Part shown: in pieces, positions 18,256 through 27,499 of the stretch
Numbering within the stretch: the stretch's first letter is position 1
Layout of the letters: the number at the start of each line of letters is the position of its first letter
Assembly (NCBI RefSeq): GCF_021389935.1
Contig: NZ_CP089979.1
Location: 3,081,001-3,145,000 of the forward strand
DNA length: 64,000 nt
Reading direction: 5' to 3'
DNA from: Fulvivirga ligni
GTDB taxonomy: Bacteria > Bacteroidota > Bacteroidia > Cytophagales > Cyclobacteriaceae
Translations under genes and position numbers: made by a program
The notes under the pieces: model-generated
Database searches by the model: none
Told to the model about the DNA's origin: nothing
Seen by the model: the letters and a program-made list of their open reading frames with translations, nothing else

Positions 18256-18263
18256 TAGCTTTG
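18256..18263 (+). promoter_or_regulatory. Candidate -7 promoter element for the DoxX-like gene
   Basis: TAGCTTTG fits TAnnTTTG and ends five bases before the ATG at 18268. If functional, the mRNA is almost leaderless, or translation starts at the second ATG (18280). No -33 element was recognised. Confidence 0.35.
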
Positions 18264-18267
18264 ATAT

Positions 18268-18603
18268 ATGTTATATCTCATGGCTTCCTTATACTGCATT
18301 GCAGGAGTGCTGCATTTTATAAAACCTAAAATGTATAGAGGAATTATTCCTCCGTATTTTCCTTCGAAACAACTGTTGGTTTATCTCAGTGGTGTGGCTG
18401 AAATTGTGCTTGGTGCGGGCCTGTTTTTTGAGGCGACTCGTTCTATTTCTGCCTGGGGAATTATACTTATGTTGCTAGCTTTTATGCCCGTTCACATCTA
18501 CATGTTAAGGTCTGATAAGTTTGCTCACCTTCCACAATGGCTTTTATGGCTGAGACTGCCAATTCAGCTTATTTTGATGTATTGGGCGTATTTATATGTA
18601 TAA
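18268..18603 (+). CDS. Small DoxX-like membrane protein
   Basis: A 111-residue protein with four hydrophobic helices and the DoxX-like features HFIKPKMYRGIIPPYFP after helix 1 and YLSGVAEIVLGAGLFF in helix 2. DoxX-family proteins are small integral membrane proteins of poorly defined, possibly redox-related role. An internal ATG at 18280 could be the true start because a -7-like promoter element lies only five bases ahead of the first ATG. It is monocistronic and convergent with the following small gene. Confidence 0.75.
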   Translation: MLYLMASLYCIAGVLHFIKPKMYRGIIPPYFPSKQLLVYLSGVAEIVLGAGLFFEATRSISAWGIILMLLAFMPVHIYMLRSDKFAHLPQWLLWLRLPIQLILMYWAYLYV

Positions 18604-18620
18604 ATTAACTCGAGTAAAGT

Positions 18621-18866
18621 TTATTTTTTGAATTTATCTTCCCAATAACTGGCTTCTTGCCCTAACTTTATTTTGCTTTTGTTATCAGATGACTTTAGGC
18701 TATTGTGCACATCACCTTTAGAGGTAAGATGGTAAGCATGGCAGTAGTCACATCTATAAAAATTCACTGGACCTTGATGGTGTTGATACTGCATGTGTGA
18801 TCTTAGCAAGGCATCTTCTGCCTGCTCCGCAGTGTCGTAACATCTTTTGTTTGAAATACAGTCCAT
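18621..18866 (-). CDS. Small cysteine-containing protein of unknown function
   Basis: An 81-residue protein with cysteines at 3, 9, 39 and 42 and several histidines; the core FYRCDYCHAYHLTSKG looks like half of a zinc knuckle (CxxCxxxH). No signal peptide is evident, so it is probably cytoplasmic. Small proteins with this CDYC-HAYHLTSK-like core occur in Bacteroidota, but no function is known to me. Its basic, serine-rich tail might bind nucleic acid; that is speculation. Confidence 0.65.
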   Translation of the reverse strand: MDCISNKRCYDTAEQAEDALLRSHMQYQHHQGPVNFYRCDYCHAYHLTSKGDVHNSLKSSDNKSKIKLGQEASYWEDKFKK

Positions 18867-18936
18867 CCGTTTAAATTTTACTGTGAAATAATAAACAAAT
18901 CAAATTCATTAGAGTTAGTGGATATAAATTCGATTT

Positions 18937-19860
18937 ATGAATACAGGTTCTTCAAAGTTACCCATTTATGGCGCATTAGCAGCCAATTTACTTATTGCCA
19001 TAACAAAATTTGTAGCTGCAGGATTCACTGGTAGTTCGGCTATGATATCTGAGGGTATACATTCAGTGGTAGATACTGGTAATCAATTGCTTATACTGTT
19101 AGGCCTGAGTAAGTCGCAGAAGCCAGCAGATAAGAAACATCCCTTTGGGTATGGGAAAGAACTTTATTTTTGGTCATTAATAGTAGCAATATTGCTGTTT
19201 GCCATAGGAGGAGGAATGTCACTATATGAAGGTATACATCATATGGGGCAGCCAACAGAGCAGACAGACCCCACCTGGAATTATGGTGTGCTGGCTGCCG
19301 CTTTTTTGTTTGAAGGTACATCGTGGGTAATAGCCATGAAGAACTTTTTAAAGAAGAAGTCTAAGCTAAGCTTCTGGAGGCGAATACAAAACAGTAAGGA
19401 CCCTTCAATCTTCGTAATCATTCTAGAAGATTCAGCCGCGTTGTTAGGTATAATTGTGGCCTTTGCTGGTGTTTATTTAGGACACACCTACGAAAATCCG
19501 ATGTGGGATGGTATTGCTTCAATAACCATCGGTGGTATACTTGCTCTTGTGGCTATATTCTTAGTTATAGAAAGTAAGGGCCTTCTTTTGGGAGAGGGAG
19601 CCAGTCCGCTAGTGATTGATGGTGTGAAGAAAATATTTCAGGAGAATGCATCAGTAGATAGTTTGGAAGAGCCACTTACCATGCACTTTGGGCCTCATGA
19701 AGTTTTGCTGGCCGTGAACGTTCAGTTTAAAACTGGCCTTTCAGCAGAAGAGATTGAGCACAGTGTAGATGATTTAGAGACCACCATAAAGAAGGAATTC
19801 CCCATTATTAGAAGAATATTTATTGAAGCGGAGTCAATATCCAGAAGTATTAAGAAATAA
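18937..19860 (+). CDS. Cation diffusion facilitator (zinc/divalent metal exporter, ZnT9-like)
   Basis: A 307-residue inner-membrane transporter of the CDF family. Helix 2 carries the metal-site pattern SEGIHSVVDTGNQ (H42, D46) and helix 5 carries ILEDSAALLG, the acidic version seen in the SLC30A9-like branch in place of HxxxD. HPFGYGKELYFWSL between helices 2 and 3 is also characteristic. A cytoplasmic C-terminal domain follows (residues ~210-300). Members export Zn2+ or related ions by proton exchange; the exact metal is not determinable. The last 11 bases overlap the convergent peroxiredoxin-like gene. Confidence 0.92.
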   Translation: MNTGSSKLPIYGALAANLLIAITKFVAAGFTGSSAMISEGIHSVVDTGNQLLILLGLSKSQKPADKKHPFGYGKELYFWSLIVAILLFAIGGGMSLYEGIHHMGQPTEQTDPTWNYGVLAAAFLFEGTSWVIAMKNFLKKKSKLSFWRRIQNSKDPSIFVIILEDSAALLGIIVAFAGVYLGHTYENPMWDGIASITIGGILALVAIFLVIESKGLLLGEGASPLVIDGVKKIFQENASVDSLEEPLTMHFGPHEVLLAVNVQFKTGLSAEEIEHSVDDLETTIKKEFPIIRRIFIEAESISRSIKK

Positions 19861-20410
19861 CGGGATTTAGTAATCCAAAACTTTTCACTTCTTCAATATC
19901 CAATCTTTCATTAAGTCTTTTCGAATAGAGAACCTTTTCTATTTTAAGATCATAACCTATTAAAAACTCGGCGGGCATAGTTTTTATAGACTCGTCAGCT
20001 GCCATCATGTGTATAGGAACGTTCGCCTTTCTTGCTTCCCAGGCGGTCTTGACAAATGATGATAAGTGGCTTATAGCAGATTGTGAACCAGATTCTTCCA
20101 ATCCATACCTCTTATACCATATCTTTTCAGGATCTGCAATTAATGGAATAGGAGATACTTCCTGGTGAAAACTACTGCGCAATAAAACTCTTTCAGGAGA
20201 TTCAAAGAAGAAAATCATTTCAGTGCCAGCTTCTTTTAATTCTTCATGAATCTTCGTTAATGCATGCACCCTAAGATTGCAAAATGGGCAGCCGGCATGT
20301 CTAAAGAAACCAATGAATAATTTTTTATTCCTGTAGTCATTAAGATCTATCTGGCGGCCAAAAATATCTTTGAGTTGAAAAATCGGAGCTTCTATATTGG
20401 TTGATAACAT
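19850..20410 (-). CDS. Peroxiredoxin-like (AhpC/TSA fold) protein
   Basis: A 186-residue thioredoxin-fold protein of the AhpC/TSA type. The strand KKLFIGFFRHAGCPFCNLRVH carries C41-P-F-C44, a CxxC pair at the peroxidatic position, and MIFFFESPERVLL, PLIADPEKIWYKRYG are typical later elements. It is probably a cytoplasmic thiol peroxidase or oxidoreductase; whether C44 acts as resolving cysteine is inferred. The central MMAADESIKTMPAEFLIG region corresponds to the cis-Pro/strand segment of the fold. It is convergent with the cation exporter with an 11-base overlap. Confidence 0.85.
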   Translation of the reverse strand: MLSTNIEAPIFQLKDIFGRQIDLNDYRNKKLFIGFFRHAGCPFCNLRVHALTKIHEELKEAGTEMIFFFESPERVLLRSSFHQEVSPIPLIADPEKIWYKRYGLEESGSQSAISHLSSFVKTAWEARKANVPIHMMAADESIKTMPAEFLIGYDLKIEKVLYSKRLNERLDIEEVKSFGLLNPVIS

Positions 20411-20671
20411 ATCTTTTTTGTTTATACCAAATACGAATTCTAACCAATCCCCGGATTTATAGGTACTTATTCCTCTCCCGTTGGTGCTTAATCTTAATCA
20501 GCTTAATTACCAATATGGCTTGATTATTTGCTGGAGATTAGTAAGACTTAGCTCAACGTTCGGCTTTTTAAAAGTTTAAATAAGTAAAGTTTTTCAGGTC
20601 ACATATTTGAATTATCTTGTATATAATTCAGGTTCTGGTTCAATTAAACTTACTTTTTTTAACTTTTTATT

Positions 20672-22588
20672 GTGTTTTACACTTGTTTGGCTTTCCGAAT
20701 TAAAGCAATATTTCTTCTTTTTATTGCTTCTACCGCTTGCTTAGCTCAGAAGATAGATCCTGAGAGAATAAAGCAGGCTAAAGATATTGCTGTAGATTAT
20801 GAAGATGCGTCTGTCGCAGCAATCACATCATTTCAAAATTTCACCTTTTTTCTGGATAAGAGAGAAAATAGTCTCAGAGTAAAAAATGAAGAGCTTGAGC
20901 GCCTTATTGCTTTGAAAGATGGTGAAAAGTTCATTAAGCGCATTTTTTACAATGATAAAATTGAATTAAATCACAGCGCGGTTTTAAATGAAAAAGGCAG
21001 ATCATATGACCATAATAAATTCTGTGGGCATTATCAGTCAGGAGATATATTTTACTCAGATGCTCAGATTTGTGCCTTCCGAATGCACATGGGGCAGCAA
21101 GGTCAGATTGTTGATTTTGAGGCCACCACTACCTATCTGGATCCTAAATACCTCACTTACGTTTTCTTTCATGAAGAAACTCCTGTATTAAAAAAGGAGA
21201 TTGTTTTTGAAATCCCGGTAGGGGTGGATGTAGAGCTTAAAGAGATGAACTTTGAGGGGTACAACATCACCAAAAAGACGGTAGGAAATAAATACATATT
21301 TACAGTCAATCAATTAGAACCAATTAAAGAGAATTCAAATGATCCTGGTCATTTACATTATCTGCCTCATATCCTGATCTTAACAAAGAGCTTTAAGGCA
21401 TCAGATGGCTCTAAAGTGCCAGTGCTTGCTTCTACCAATGATTTGTATAAATGGTATCACCATCTCACATTGAATCTTGACAATAAACCATCGGAGCTAA
21501 AACAGAAGGTGGCTGAAATAATTCAGGATAAGCAAACTGACGATGAGAAAATAAAGGCCATATATTATTGGGTGCAGGATAATATTAAATACATAGCCTT
21601 TGAGAATGGTCTTGCAGGATTTCAGCCAGACCCTGCCAGTAAAGTATTTTATAATAAGTATGGTGATTGTAAAGGAATGGCCAACCTTACCAAGGAAATG
21701 CTCAAATTGGCCGGTTATGATGCCAGGCTTACCTGGATAGGTACTAACAAAATTCCTTATACCTATGATATTCCTACCTTAGCTGTTGATAATCATATGG
21801 TTTGTACCGTCTTTTTGAATGGAAAGAAATTCATTTTAGATTCAACAGAAAAGTACAATCCTATGGGGTTCAATGCTGAGCGCATACAAGGAAAACAGGT
21901 TTTGATAGAGGATGGTGACAATTATATTATTGAAAAAGTAGATGAGCAACCTATTGAAGATTATCTGGTTGAGAACAGCTGGGATTATACAGTGAATGAA
22001 AATCAACTACAAGGTAGTGGTTCTGTAAAAGTGCGTGGCGAATACAAAAAGGTGCTTTTAAATTATATCAATACCGTTGATAAAAGTGATAAAGATAAGT
22101 TTTTGAAGGCAGTAGTCTCAGGTGATAGTGAGCCTGATTATTTCTCAATAAGTGACTATACCGGATTAGATAGGAAGAGTCCTACCTTGGTGAATTATGA
22201 TATGAATCTGGCGAATCAAGTAAGCAGTTTCGGTGCTGAAATGTATTTGGATATAGATTTCAATGACGACTATAAAGGATCCTTGATAGAGGATGATCGT
22301 AAGGTGCCATATTCCTTTGGAAGTAAAAAATTCAGTAAGACAACCGCTAAGTTGTCCATACCGGATGGGTACAAGGTAGAGTACCTTCCAGAGCCATTTC
22401 AAATGGCAAATGATTATTACTCATTTACCGCAAAATACGAGGTGCAACAGGGTAGAATACTTTACACAAAGGAAATCAAATTATTCAAGACCATTCTGCC
22501 TACAGATGGTTTCGGTCAATGGAACGAGACTATCAAAGACCTAACTAAATTTTATGATGACCAAATAATTCTTAAACGTGAGAACTAA
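20672..22588 (+). CDS. DUF3857 / transglutaminase-like secreted protein, active site intact
   Basis: A 638-residue exported protein (signal peptide ending CLAQ; GTG start at 20672 is the only clear option that keeps the signal). The N-terminal DUF3857 beta domain is followed by a transglutaminase-like core at ~290-400. The catalytic triad is visible: C333 in YGDCKGMAN, H375 in DNHMVC and D390 in ILDSTEKYN. A C-terminal DUF3858-like beta domain follows. These proteins are common in Bacteroidota next to outer-membrane genes, but their substrates are unknown; the fold is a cysteine protease or amide-transfer fold. The stop overlaps the next gene, a related paralogue, by 11 bases. Confidence 0.88.
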   Translation: MFYTCLAFRIKAIFLLFIASTACLAQKIDPERIKQAKDIAVDYEDASVAAITSFQNFTFFLDKRENSLRVKNEELERLIALKDGEKFIKRIFYNDKIELNHSAVLNEKGRSYDHNKFCGHYQSGDIFYSDAQICAFRMHMGQQGQIVDFEATTTYLDPKYLTYVFFHEETPVLKKEIVFEIPVGVDVELKEMNFEGYNITKKTVGNKYIFTVNQLEPIKENSNDPGHLHYLPHILILTKSFKASDGSKVPVLASTNDLYKWYHHLTLNLDNKPSELKQKVAEIIQDKQTDDEKIKAIYYWVQDNIKYIAFENGLAGFQPDPASKVFYNKYGDCKGMANLTKEMLKLAGYDARLTWIGTNKIPYTYDIPTLAVDNHMVCTVFLNGKKFILDSTEKYNPMGFNAERIQGKQVLIEDGDNYIIEKVDEQPIEDYLVENSWDYTVNENQLQGSGSVKVRGEYKKVLLNYINTVDKSDKDKFLKAVVSGDSEPDYFSISDYTGLDRKSPTLVNYDMNLANQVSSFGAEMYLDIDFNDDYKGSLIEDDRKVPYSFGSKKFSKTTAKLSIPDGYKVEYLPEPFQMANDYYSFTAKYEVQQGRILYTKEIKLFKTILPTDGFGQWNETIKDLTKFYDDQIILKREN

Positions 22589-24740
22589 ATTTTTTAAATC
22601 ATTATTACTTCTAGCATTTTTTTTAACCACTAATCTTTCTTCCCTTTATGCAGTAAATGATAACCCAAAGCGATCAGCTGAGGTAAGGGAATCTATGTGG
22701 AATGGAAAAGACGAATCTTTTTATGTAACTGATATTCCTGACAAATGGAAGGATGAGTCAGCTGTGATTATCGCCAAGCTTAATTTACTCAGTTACAAGA
22801 AATCTGTTATGGTGTCTAACTTAAGTTATGATAATTATAGTCATTACAGAATCAAACTTTTAGATAAAAAGGCAGTAGAAGAGTATTCTCAATTCACTAT
22901 ACCAGAAAGTAGTTCGGAATTAGGTAAGAGATCTGAAATATATGTAGGGTTTAAGGTGATTAAGGCTGATGGCACTGAAATGATTATCCCTATGTCACAA
23001 GCGGTGAAAGAGGAGGCTAACCTGGATAAGAAAGGCTATAATAGCCTGAAGTTGGCCATACCTAACCTGGAAGTAGGTGACATTATTGATTACTATATGG
23101 GAGAAGATTTGAATTTTAACCCTTATTCTCAATACTACAGCTTTGACCCAGTGATATTTCAGCTACATGATAGTTATCCCATTATGAAGCAAAAGATCTC
23201 GTTTGATGTAATGAGAAGGTGTTTCATTAATCTACGCACGCTAAATGGAGCCCCATCTTTCGAGTTTGTTGAAGACGAAGAAAACGACAAGAACTATTAC
23301 CTACTTGAGGATGGAAATAGGGAAAGTGTTGATGGTTTGAGATGGTTCTATCCATACAGACAGCTGCCAGCAGTGAAATTCAAGGTTATATATGCAGGCC
23401 CAAAAGCAGATTCGGGTCCTATGTTTTTGGGTAAACCAGGGGTTTTAAAATCTGAGATTTCTGAAATGGAAGTTTCTAAACTATGTAAGTACCTCTACAA
23501 TAGTATGTACCTCACAGGAGACTTTGCGGGTTATATGAAGGAGCATTTTAGAGATGAGAAGGATAAAGATAAACTGGCTAGAGAAGCCTATTATGTCTTA
23601 CGAGGCTTGAGGTATATCAATTATGAAGAAGATCGTACCATTCATAGGTTACGTTTTCCGAAGCAGGGTAGCCTAACAGAACATATTTTCATGTTGTCCA
23701 GATATTATAAAAGAGCGGGTATAAAACACGAAATGCTCATTGGCATTCCAAGAAGCATTTCCGCTATTGATGATTTAATATTAGAAAATGAGTTGGTCTT
23801 CATGCTTAAGGTGAATACTGAAAATCCCTTCTATGTGAGTGAATTTGGAGTGAATAGAAGTTTAGGCAACATCAATCCTATGATGGAAGGAACTAAGGTA
23901 TATACTTGGGATATGAATGATGAATACTCGGATTTTGGCTTTTTTAATGTTCCTGTAGCTCCATCTAGTGCTAATTTGACGAAATCTGAGACCAATGTAC
24001 AAATAATGGACTTCGATGAAGACAAAGTTCAGTTCCAGCTGAAAAGATCCGTCAGAGGAGAAAATAAATCCTATTATCAGGACTTACTGATGGACTTTTA
24101 TACTTATAAAAAGGAAGAAGCTAAGCGCTTTGAAATAAAAGATATTTATGATACCAAGAAGAAAGAGGCAGAACGATTAAAAGCAAAGAAGTCGAAGTAT
24201 ATGGAGGATCGTGAAGCCGAGCTTAATGAGGCCTTAAAAACTGCGATGGGCTATGATTATGACATGGAGCTGCTTACGGTGGATAGCCTTGAAGTACTTA
24301 AAACCGGTAGATATGGAAGCGATCAGGACTTTGTATACACCTGTAACGTAGAAGCAAAAGGTGCCGTGAAAAAAGCCGGTAGAAATTATCTTTTTGATAT
24401 CGGTAAGTTCATTGATATGCAGATTAAACTCACTGACGAGGATAGAAGTAGATTTTATGATATATACATGCCATACGCCAGGTCATTTGAGTATACTATC
24501 ACTTTTGATATTCCTGAAGGCTATTCTGTGGAAGGTGTTGAAGACCTTAATGTAGATGTTAACAATGAAGCTGGAGGATATTACAGCAAGGCCGAAGTAA
24601 AGGGTAATAAGTTGATCATCGATACTAAGAAATATTATAACCATAATTTCGAAAAAGCTGATCAGTGGGGAAATATGGTGGCATTTCTTGATGAAGCTTA
24701 TAACTTCACTCAAAAGAAAGTATTGCTAAAGAAGCTTTAA
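22578..24740 (+). CDS. DUF3857 protein with degenerate transglutaminase domain (probable pseudoenzyme)
   Basis: A 720-residue exported protein (signal peptide through SSLYA; GTG start inside the preceding gene). It repeats the layout of its upstream neighbour: DUF3857-like N-domain, transglutaminase-like core, C-terminal beta domain. At the position of the neighbour's YGDCKGMAN it reads QGSLTEHIF, so the catalytic Cys is gone, and no equivalent of DNHMVC or ILDSTEKYN is seen; the domain is predicted inactive. An acidic-basic coiled segment (~520-550, KKEEAKRFEIKD) interrupts the C-terminal part. Overlap and similarity suggest that the pair forms one complex in which this subunit is structural or regulatory. 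Confidence 0.82.
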   Translation: MRTKFFKSLLLLAFFLTTNLSSLYAVNDNPKRSAEVRESMWNGKDESFYVTDIPDKWKDESAVIIAKLNLLSYKKSVMVSNLSYDNYSHYRIKLLDKKAVEEYSQFTIPESSSELGKRSEIYVGFKVIKADGTEMIIPMSQAVKEEANLDKKGYNSLKLAIPNLEVGDIIDYYMGEDLNFNPYSQYYSFDPVIFQLHDSYPIMKQKISFDVMRRCFINLRTLNGAPSFEFVEDEENDKNYYLLEDGNRESVDGLRWFYPYRQLPAVKFKVIYAGPKADSGPMFLGKPGVLKSEISEMEVSKLCKYLYNSMYLTGDFAGYMKEHFRDEKDKDKLAREAYYVLRGLRYINYEEDRTIHRLRFPKQGSLTEHIFMLSRYYKRAGIKHEMLIGIPRSISAIDDLILENELVFMLKVNTENPFYVSEFGVNRSLGNINPMMEGTKVYTWDMNDEYSDFGFFNVPVAPSSANLTKSETNVQIMDFDEDKVQFQLKRSVRGENKSYYQDLLMDFYTYKKEEAKRFEIKDIYDTKKKEAERLKAKKSKYMEDREAELNEALKTAMGYDYDMELLTVDSLEVLKTGRYGSDQDFVYTCNVEAKGAVKKAGRNYLFDIGKFIDMQIKLTDEDRSRFYDIYMPYARSFEYTITFDIPEGYSVEGVEDLNVDVNNEAGGYYSKAEVKGNKLIIDTKKYYNHNFEKADQWGNMVAFLDEAYNFTQKKVLLKKL

Positions 24741-24744
24741 AACA

Positions 24745-24777
24745 AAAAAGAGCAGCCCGATTCAGGCTGCTCTTTTT
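24745..24777. terminator. Bidirectional rho-independent terminator
   Basis: GAGCAGCC and GGCTGCTC form a perfect stem with a 7-nt loop, flanked by an A run on one side and a T run on the other, so it works in both directions between the convergent DUF3857 gene and the MORN-tailed gene. Confidence 0.9.
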
Positions 24778-24797
24778 GCTTAATATTCATATAATTA

Positions 24798-26801
24798 TTA
24801 TTCTTCCTCTAACTTTCCTTCATCATATCTGAGCTTGGCTATGATGTCTCCCTCTTCATTATAAACCCTCCAGGTACCGTCTTTCTTATCATCTTTATAT
24901 CGGCCTTTAAACTGGGTTTCACCATTCTCGAAATAGCTTTCAAATTTGCCATGTTTCCAGCCATTTTTAATGCTGAAGTCATACTGTAATTTTCCATTTT
25001 CATAGTGAGATTGATATTTATCCTCAGAAAGATTGGGGATTACGATCTTATCAATCTCTTCAAGTGCTTTCATATACCTCTTATCCCAAGGGAGTTCTTC
25101 CTCAGGTATTCTTTGAATTTTGACTTTATAGGGTTGTGGACTGGGTTTAACTACTTTTCCATCAGCGGTTAATTCGGCTGGATTTTGAAACTGAGCCTGG
25201 AAGGTGGTTTCAAAAATATTATCTTCTTCTGGTGAAAGTTGTAAACTTAATTTTGAAAAGCATTTAATGTACTCCTGATTCTTCTGCATGCTTTTCCACT
25301 CCTGTATTTCCATTAAAGGTTTTAGATCGTTAAAGATCTCTATCATATTTACATAGGCATAAACAGCACTTTTATTACTAATCCTATCATAATGATCTCT
25401 AAATAAATCATCGTAATACAACGTGTGTTCTTCCTCTTTGGCATCTATAATGTTCTTAATGGTTTGAGGGTGATTTGAAAATACCACCCAATCATCTATT
25501 ATGCTATAATATGGTTTGTCAAATTTATCGAACAGCTTTCCTAGAAAGACTTTAAAGAAGCCTTTCATAGCCATGTAGTGAATAGGATGACCTTTGTAAT
25601 CAATACTTCTGATTTTAACAGGGGTCCTTTTTTTGATTTGCTCTCGTATAATGTCCAGACCTTCAGTGGCTTCACCTGCATCTTTAGCCTTGATTAATAA
25701 TGCATATTCCTGGAAACCAGACGAGCTGCTAGGCTCCGTTTGCAGCATTACTATTTCATTATCCACCCACTTTACGAAAGTCTCATCCAAATCAATTTTT
25801 AAGAATTTCTCAGTGAGATCTTTGTTTTCGGTGTAACTCTCTTTCTGTTCCGGATTGCTGCTCAGGGCGCCCTCCAGGTTCTCTACGAACTCAGGAAAGC
25901 TCTTAAACCCTAAAGAAATGAAATAAGGCGATTGTGTGGGTACCATTTCCAGGAAATCATGAGAGCCGTTGCCTGATGTGTACAAAGCTTTTAAGTAGGA
26001 ATTTACAGTATCATTGATGTTAGTATAGCCTTTCAGGTTAATGCCATCATTCTTTATTTCACCTTTGAAGCCGCTGTACCTTAATGACTGTTTTAGCATA
26101 TCTATGCCAGCATTATCCAGCGCAAACTGACCCAGGTAATCCATAAAGCTGCTATAATTAATGTAAGCCCTGATCATACCGCCATAGCCCAGCTCATTAG
26201 TCACTTCGCTGAGATAAAGATCTTCCGGCTCAGGAGCAACATACTGATCTACAATGTGCTCGATGGGGGTAGAACCCATGCTCATCACCAACAGGTTTTC
26301 TAAAAAGCATAAATGAATAGTTTGCTTGTAATAGCTATCATAAATTTCAGTGATGTCAGTGCCTTTGTAATTTCTATAAGTCACCTTATAGCCATCGTCA
26401 AGAATACTCTCTAAATAAAACTGGACACTTTTAAGACGTGATACCCGGCTGAGGTCCATGATGTACGCGTAATCATAGGTGTTTTGTACCGGTAGCGCCG
26501 CAATAAGCAATTCTTTATTACCCACATAATCAAGCCAGTCATTACTCTGCACCAGCGAATCCATATAGTTCGCATAGTCAGTGATTAAGGCAAATTCAGG
26601 GTTTTTCTTAAGATGCTTCCATACCTGACTGTTACTAATATCTTTCCAGCTTTTTATGGGTTGATCACTGGCAAGAACAAAGGCAGCGTTAGAAGGGAGT
26701 ACCTTCATGGGTTTAAGCCTGTAAACGGGTGACCAGTATAGATAATAAAATAATGCGCCGGCTACGATAACCAGAACGAGAGCAATAATGACTTTCTTCA
26801 T
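24798..26801 (-). CDS. Membrane-anchored DUF3352-like protein with C-terminal MORN repeats
   Basis: A 667-residue protein with one N-terminal membrane anchor (KKVIIALVLVIVAGALFYYLY) and a long soluble part resembling DUF3352-type proteins of Bacteroidota (opening LPSNAAFVLASDQPIKSWKDI). The last ~60 residues are three MORN/YwqK-type repeats with the GKxxxYFENGExxxxGxYKDDKKDGxW pattern. No enzymatic motif was recognised. The MORN tail usually makes an extended beta-hairpin platform for lipids or proteins. Function unknown; the anchor suggests action in the periplasm. It is a single gene ended by a bidirectional terminator. Confidence 0.7.
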   Translation of the reverse strand: MKKVIIALVLVIVAGALFYYLYWSPVYRLKPMKVLPSNAAFVLASDQPIKSWKDISNSQVWKHLKKNPEFALITDYANYMDSLVQSNDWLDYVGNKELLIAALPVQNTYDYAYIMDLSRVSRLKSVQFYLESILDDGYKVTYRNYKGTDITEIYDSYYKQTIHLCFLENLLVMSMGSTPIEHIVDQYVAPEPEDLYLSEVTNELGYGGMIRAYINYSSFMDYLGQFALDNAGIDMLKQSLRYSGFKGEIKNDGINLKGYTNINDTVNSYLKALYTSGNGSHDFLEMVPTQSPYFISLGFKSFPEFVENLEGALSSNPEQKESYTENKDLTEKFLKIDLDETFVKWVDNEIVMLQTEPSSSSGFQEYALLIKAKDAGEATEGLDIIREQIKKRTPVKIRSIDYKGHPIHYMAMKGFFKVFLGKLFDKFDKPYYSIIDDWVVFSNHPQTIKNIIDAKEEEHTLYYDDLFRDHYDRISNKSAVYAYVNMIEIFNDLKPLMEIQEWKSMQKNQEYIKCFSKLSLQLSPEEDNIFETTFQAQFQNPAELTADGKVVKPSPQPYKVKIQRIPEEELPWDKRYMKALEEIDKIVIPNLSEDKYQSHYENGKLQYDFSIKNGWKHGKFESYFENGETQFKGRYKDDKKDGTWRVYNEEGDIIAKLRYDEGKLEEE

Positions 26802-26867
26802 GTAAATGGTGTACTTATTCTATTAATATGAATAGTAACGGCCAATTTATCCTCATATTTTGGAAAA

Positions 26868-26905
26868 TAAAAACCCGAAGACTAAAAGCCCTCGGGTTCT
26901 TTATT
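26868..26905 (-). terminator. Rho-independent terminator after the PepSY-like gene
   Basis: AACCCGA and TCGGGTT pair around a 13-nt loop; on the minus strand the stem is followed by TTTTTATTTT. It ends transcription of the small secreted gene to its right. Confidence 0.75.
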
Positions 26906-26920
26906 TAATGCTATTAAATC

Positions 26921-27361
26921 TTAAGGATTCTTAATCAGATTTCCTGATTTGTCGAATCTCATAGGATCTTGACCATCTACGTTTACATCATAATATGTTT
27001 CATTATTGGTCTCTATCTTATGTATCCCTGAAATGGAGCTTGATTCGTACTCCCCTAAATTGTTTTTTAAATTTGTTGGCACAGTGGTCATATTCATGGG
27101 CTCTGAGGTTTGCATCCAGTTTCCATTTTCATCAAACTGGGTGGTTAGCTCTCTTCCCTGATAATTAAAGGATCCTTCATAATAACCATCAGTGGTACTT
27201 TGCCATTTGATGTTATTGAAATCAACCCCATTGTATCTGGTATTGATAGTGGTTTTCATTCTGCTGTTTTGCTTTTCATTAATAGTGGAGGTCTGAGCCA
27301 TTGAAAGGTTGACCATTAAAAAGCAAAAGGTTCCGGTTATTAAAATATTGCGAAGCTTCAT
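26921..27361 (-). CDS. Small secreted PepSY-like (BLIP-like) protein
   Basis: A 146-residue exported protein with a signal peptide ending NLSMAQ. It has two short repeats of the pattern W/Y-x-V/F-xxxG...-F-D-x-x-GN: TTQFDENGNWMQTSE and MRFDKSGNLIKNP, the hallmark of the PepSY-like/beta-lactamase-inhibitor-like family (PF11396) common in Bacteroidota. These proteins are periplasmic; their role, possibly binding or inhibition, is unknown. It is monocistronic with its own terminator. Confidence 0.75.
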   Translation of the reverse strand: MKLRNILITGTFCFLMVNLSMAQTSTINEKQNSRMKTTINTRYNGVDFNNIKWQSTTDGYYEGSFNYQGRELTTQFDENGNWMQTSEPMNMTTVPTNLKNNLGEYESSSISGIHKIETNNETYYDVNVDGQDPMRFDKSGNLIKNP

Positions 27362-27499
27362 GTGTTTAGTTGGTTTAGTTTAACATAAACTAAAGCAGGC
27401 AAATAACATGACAAACTTCAGAATGCTATTTAAAGCATTTCTATAGCAATATATTAAGAAGTGATGGGGTGTTTTTGTGAAAGGTGTGGAAAAACGAGT

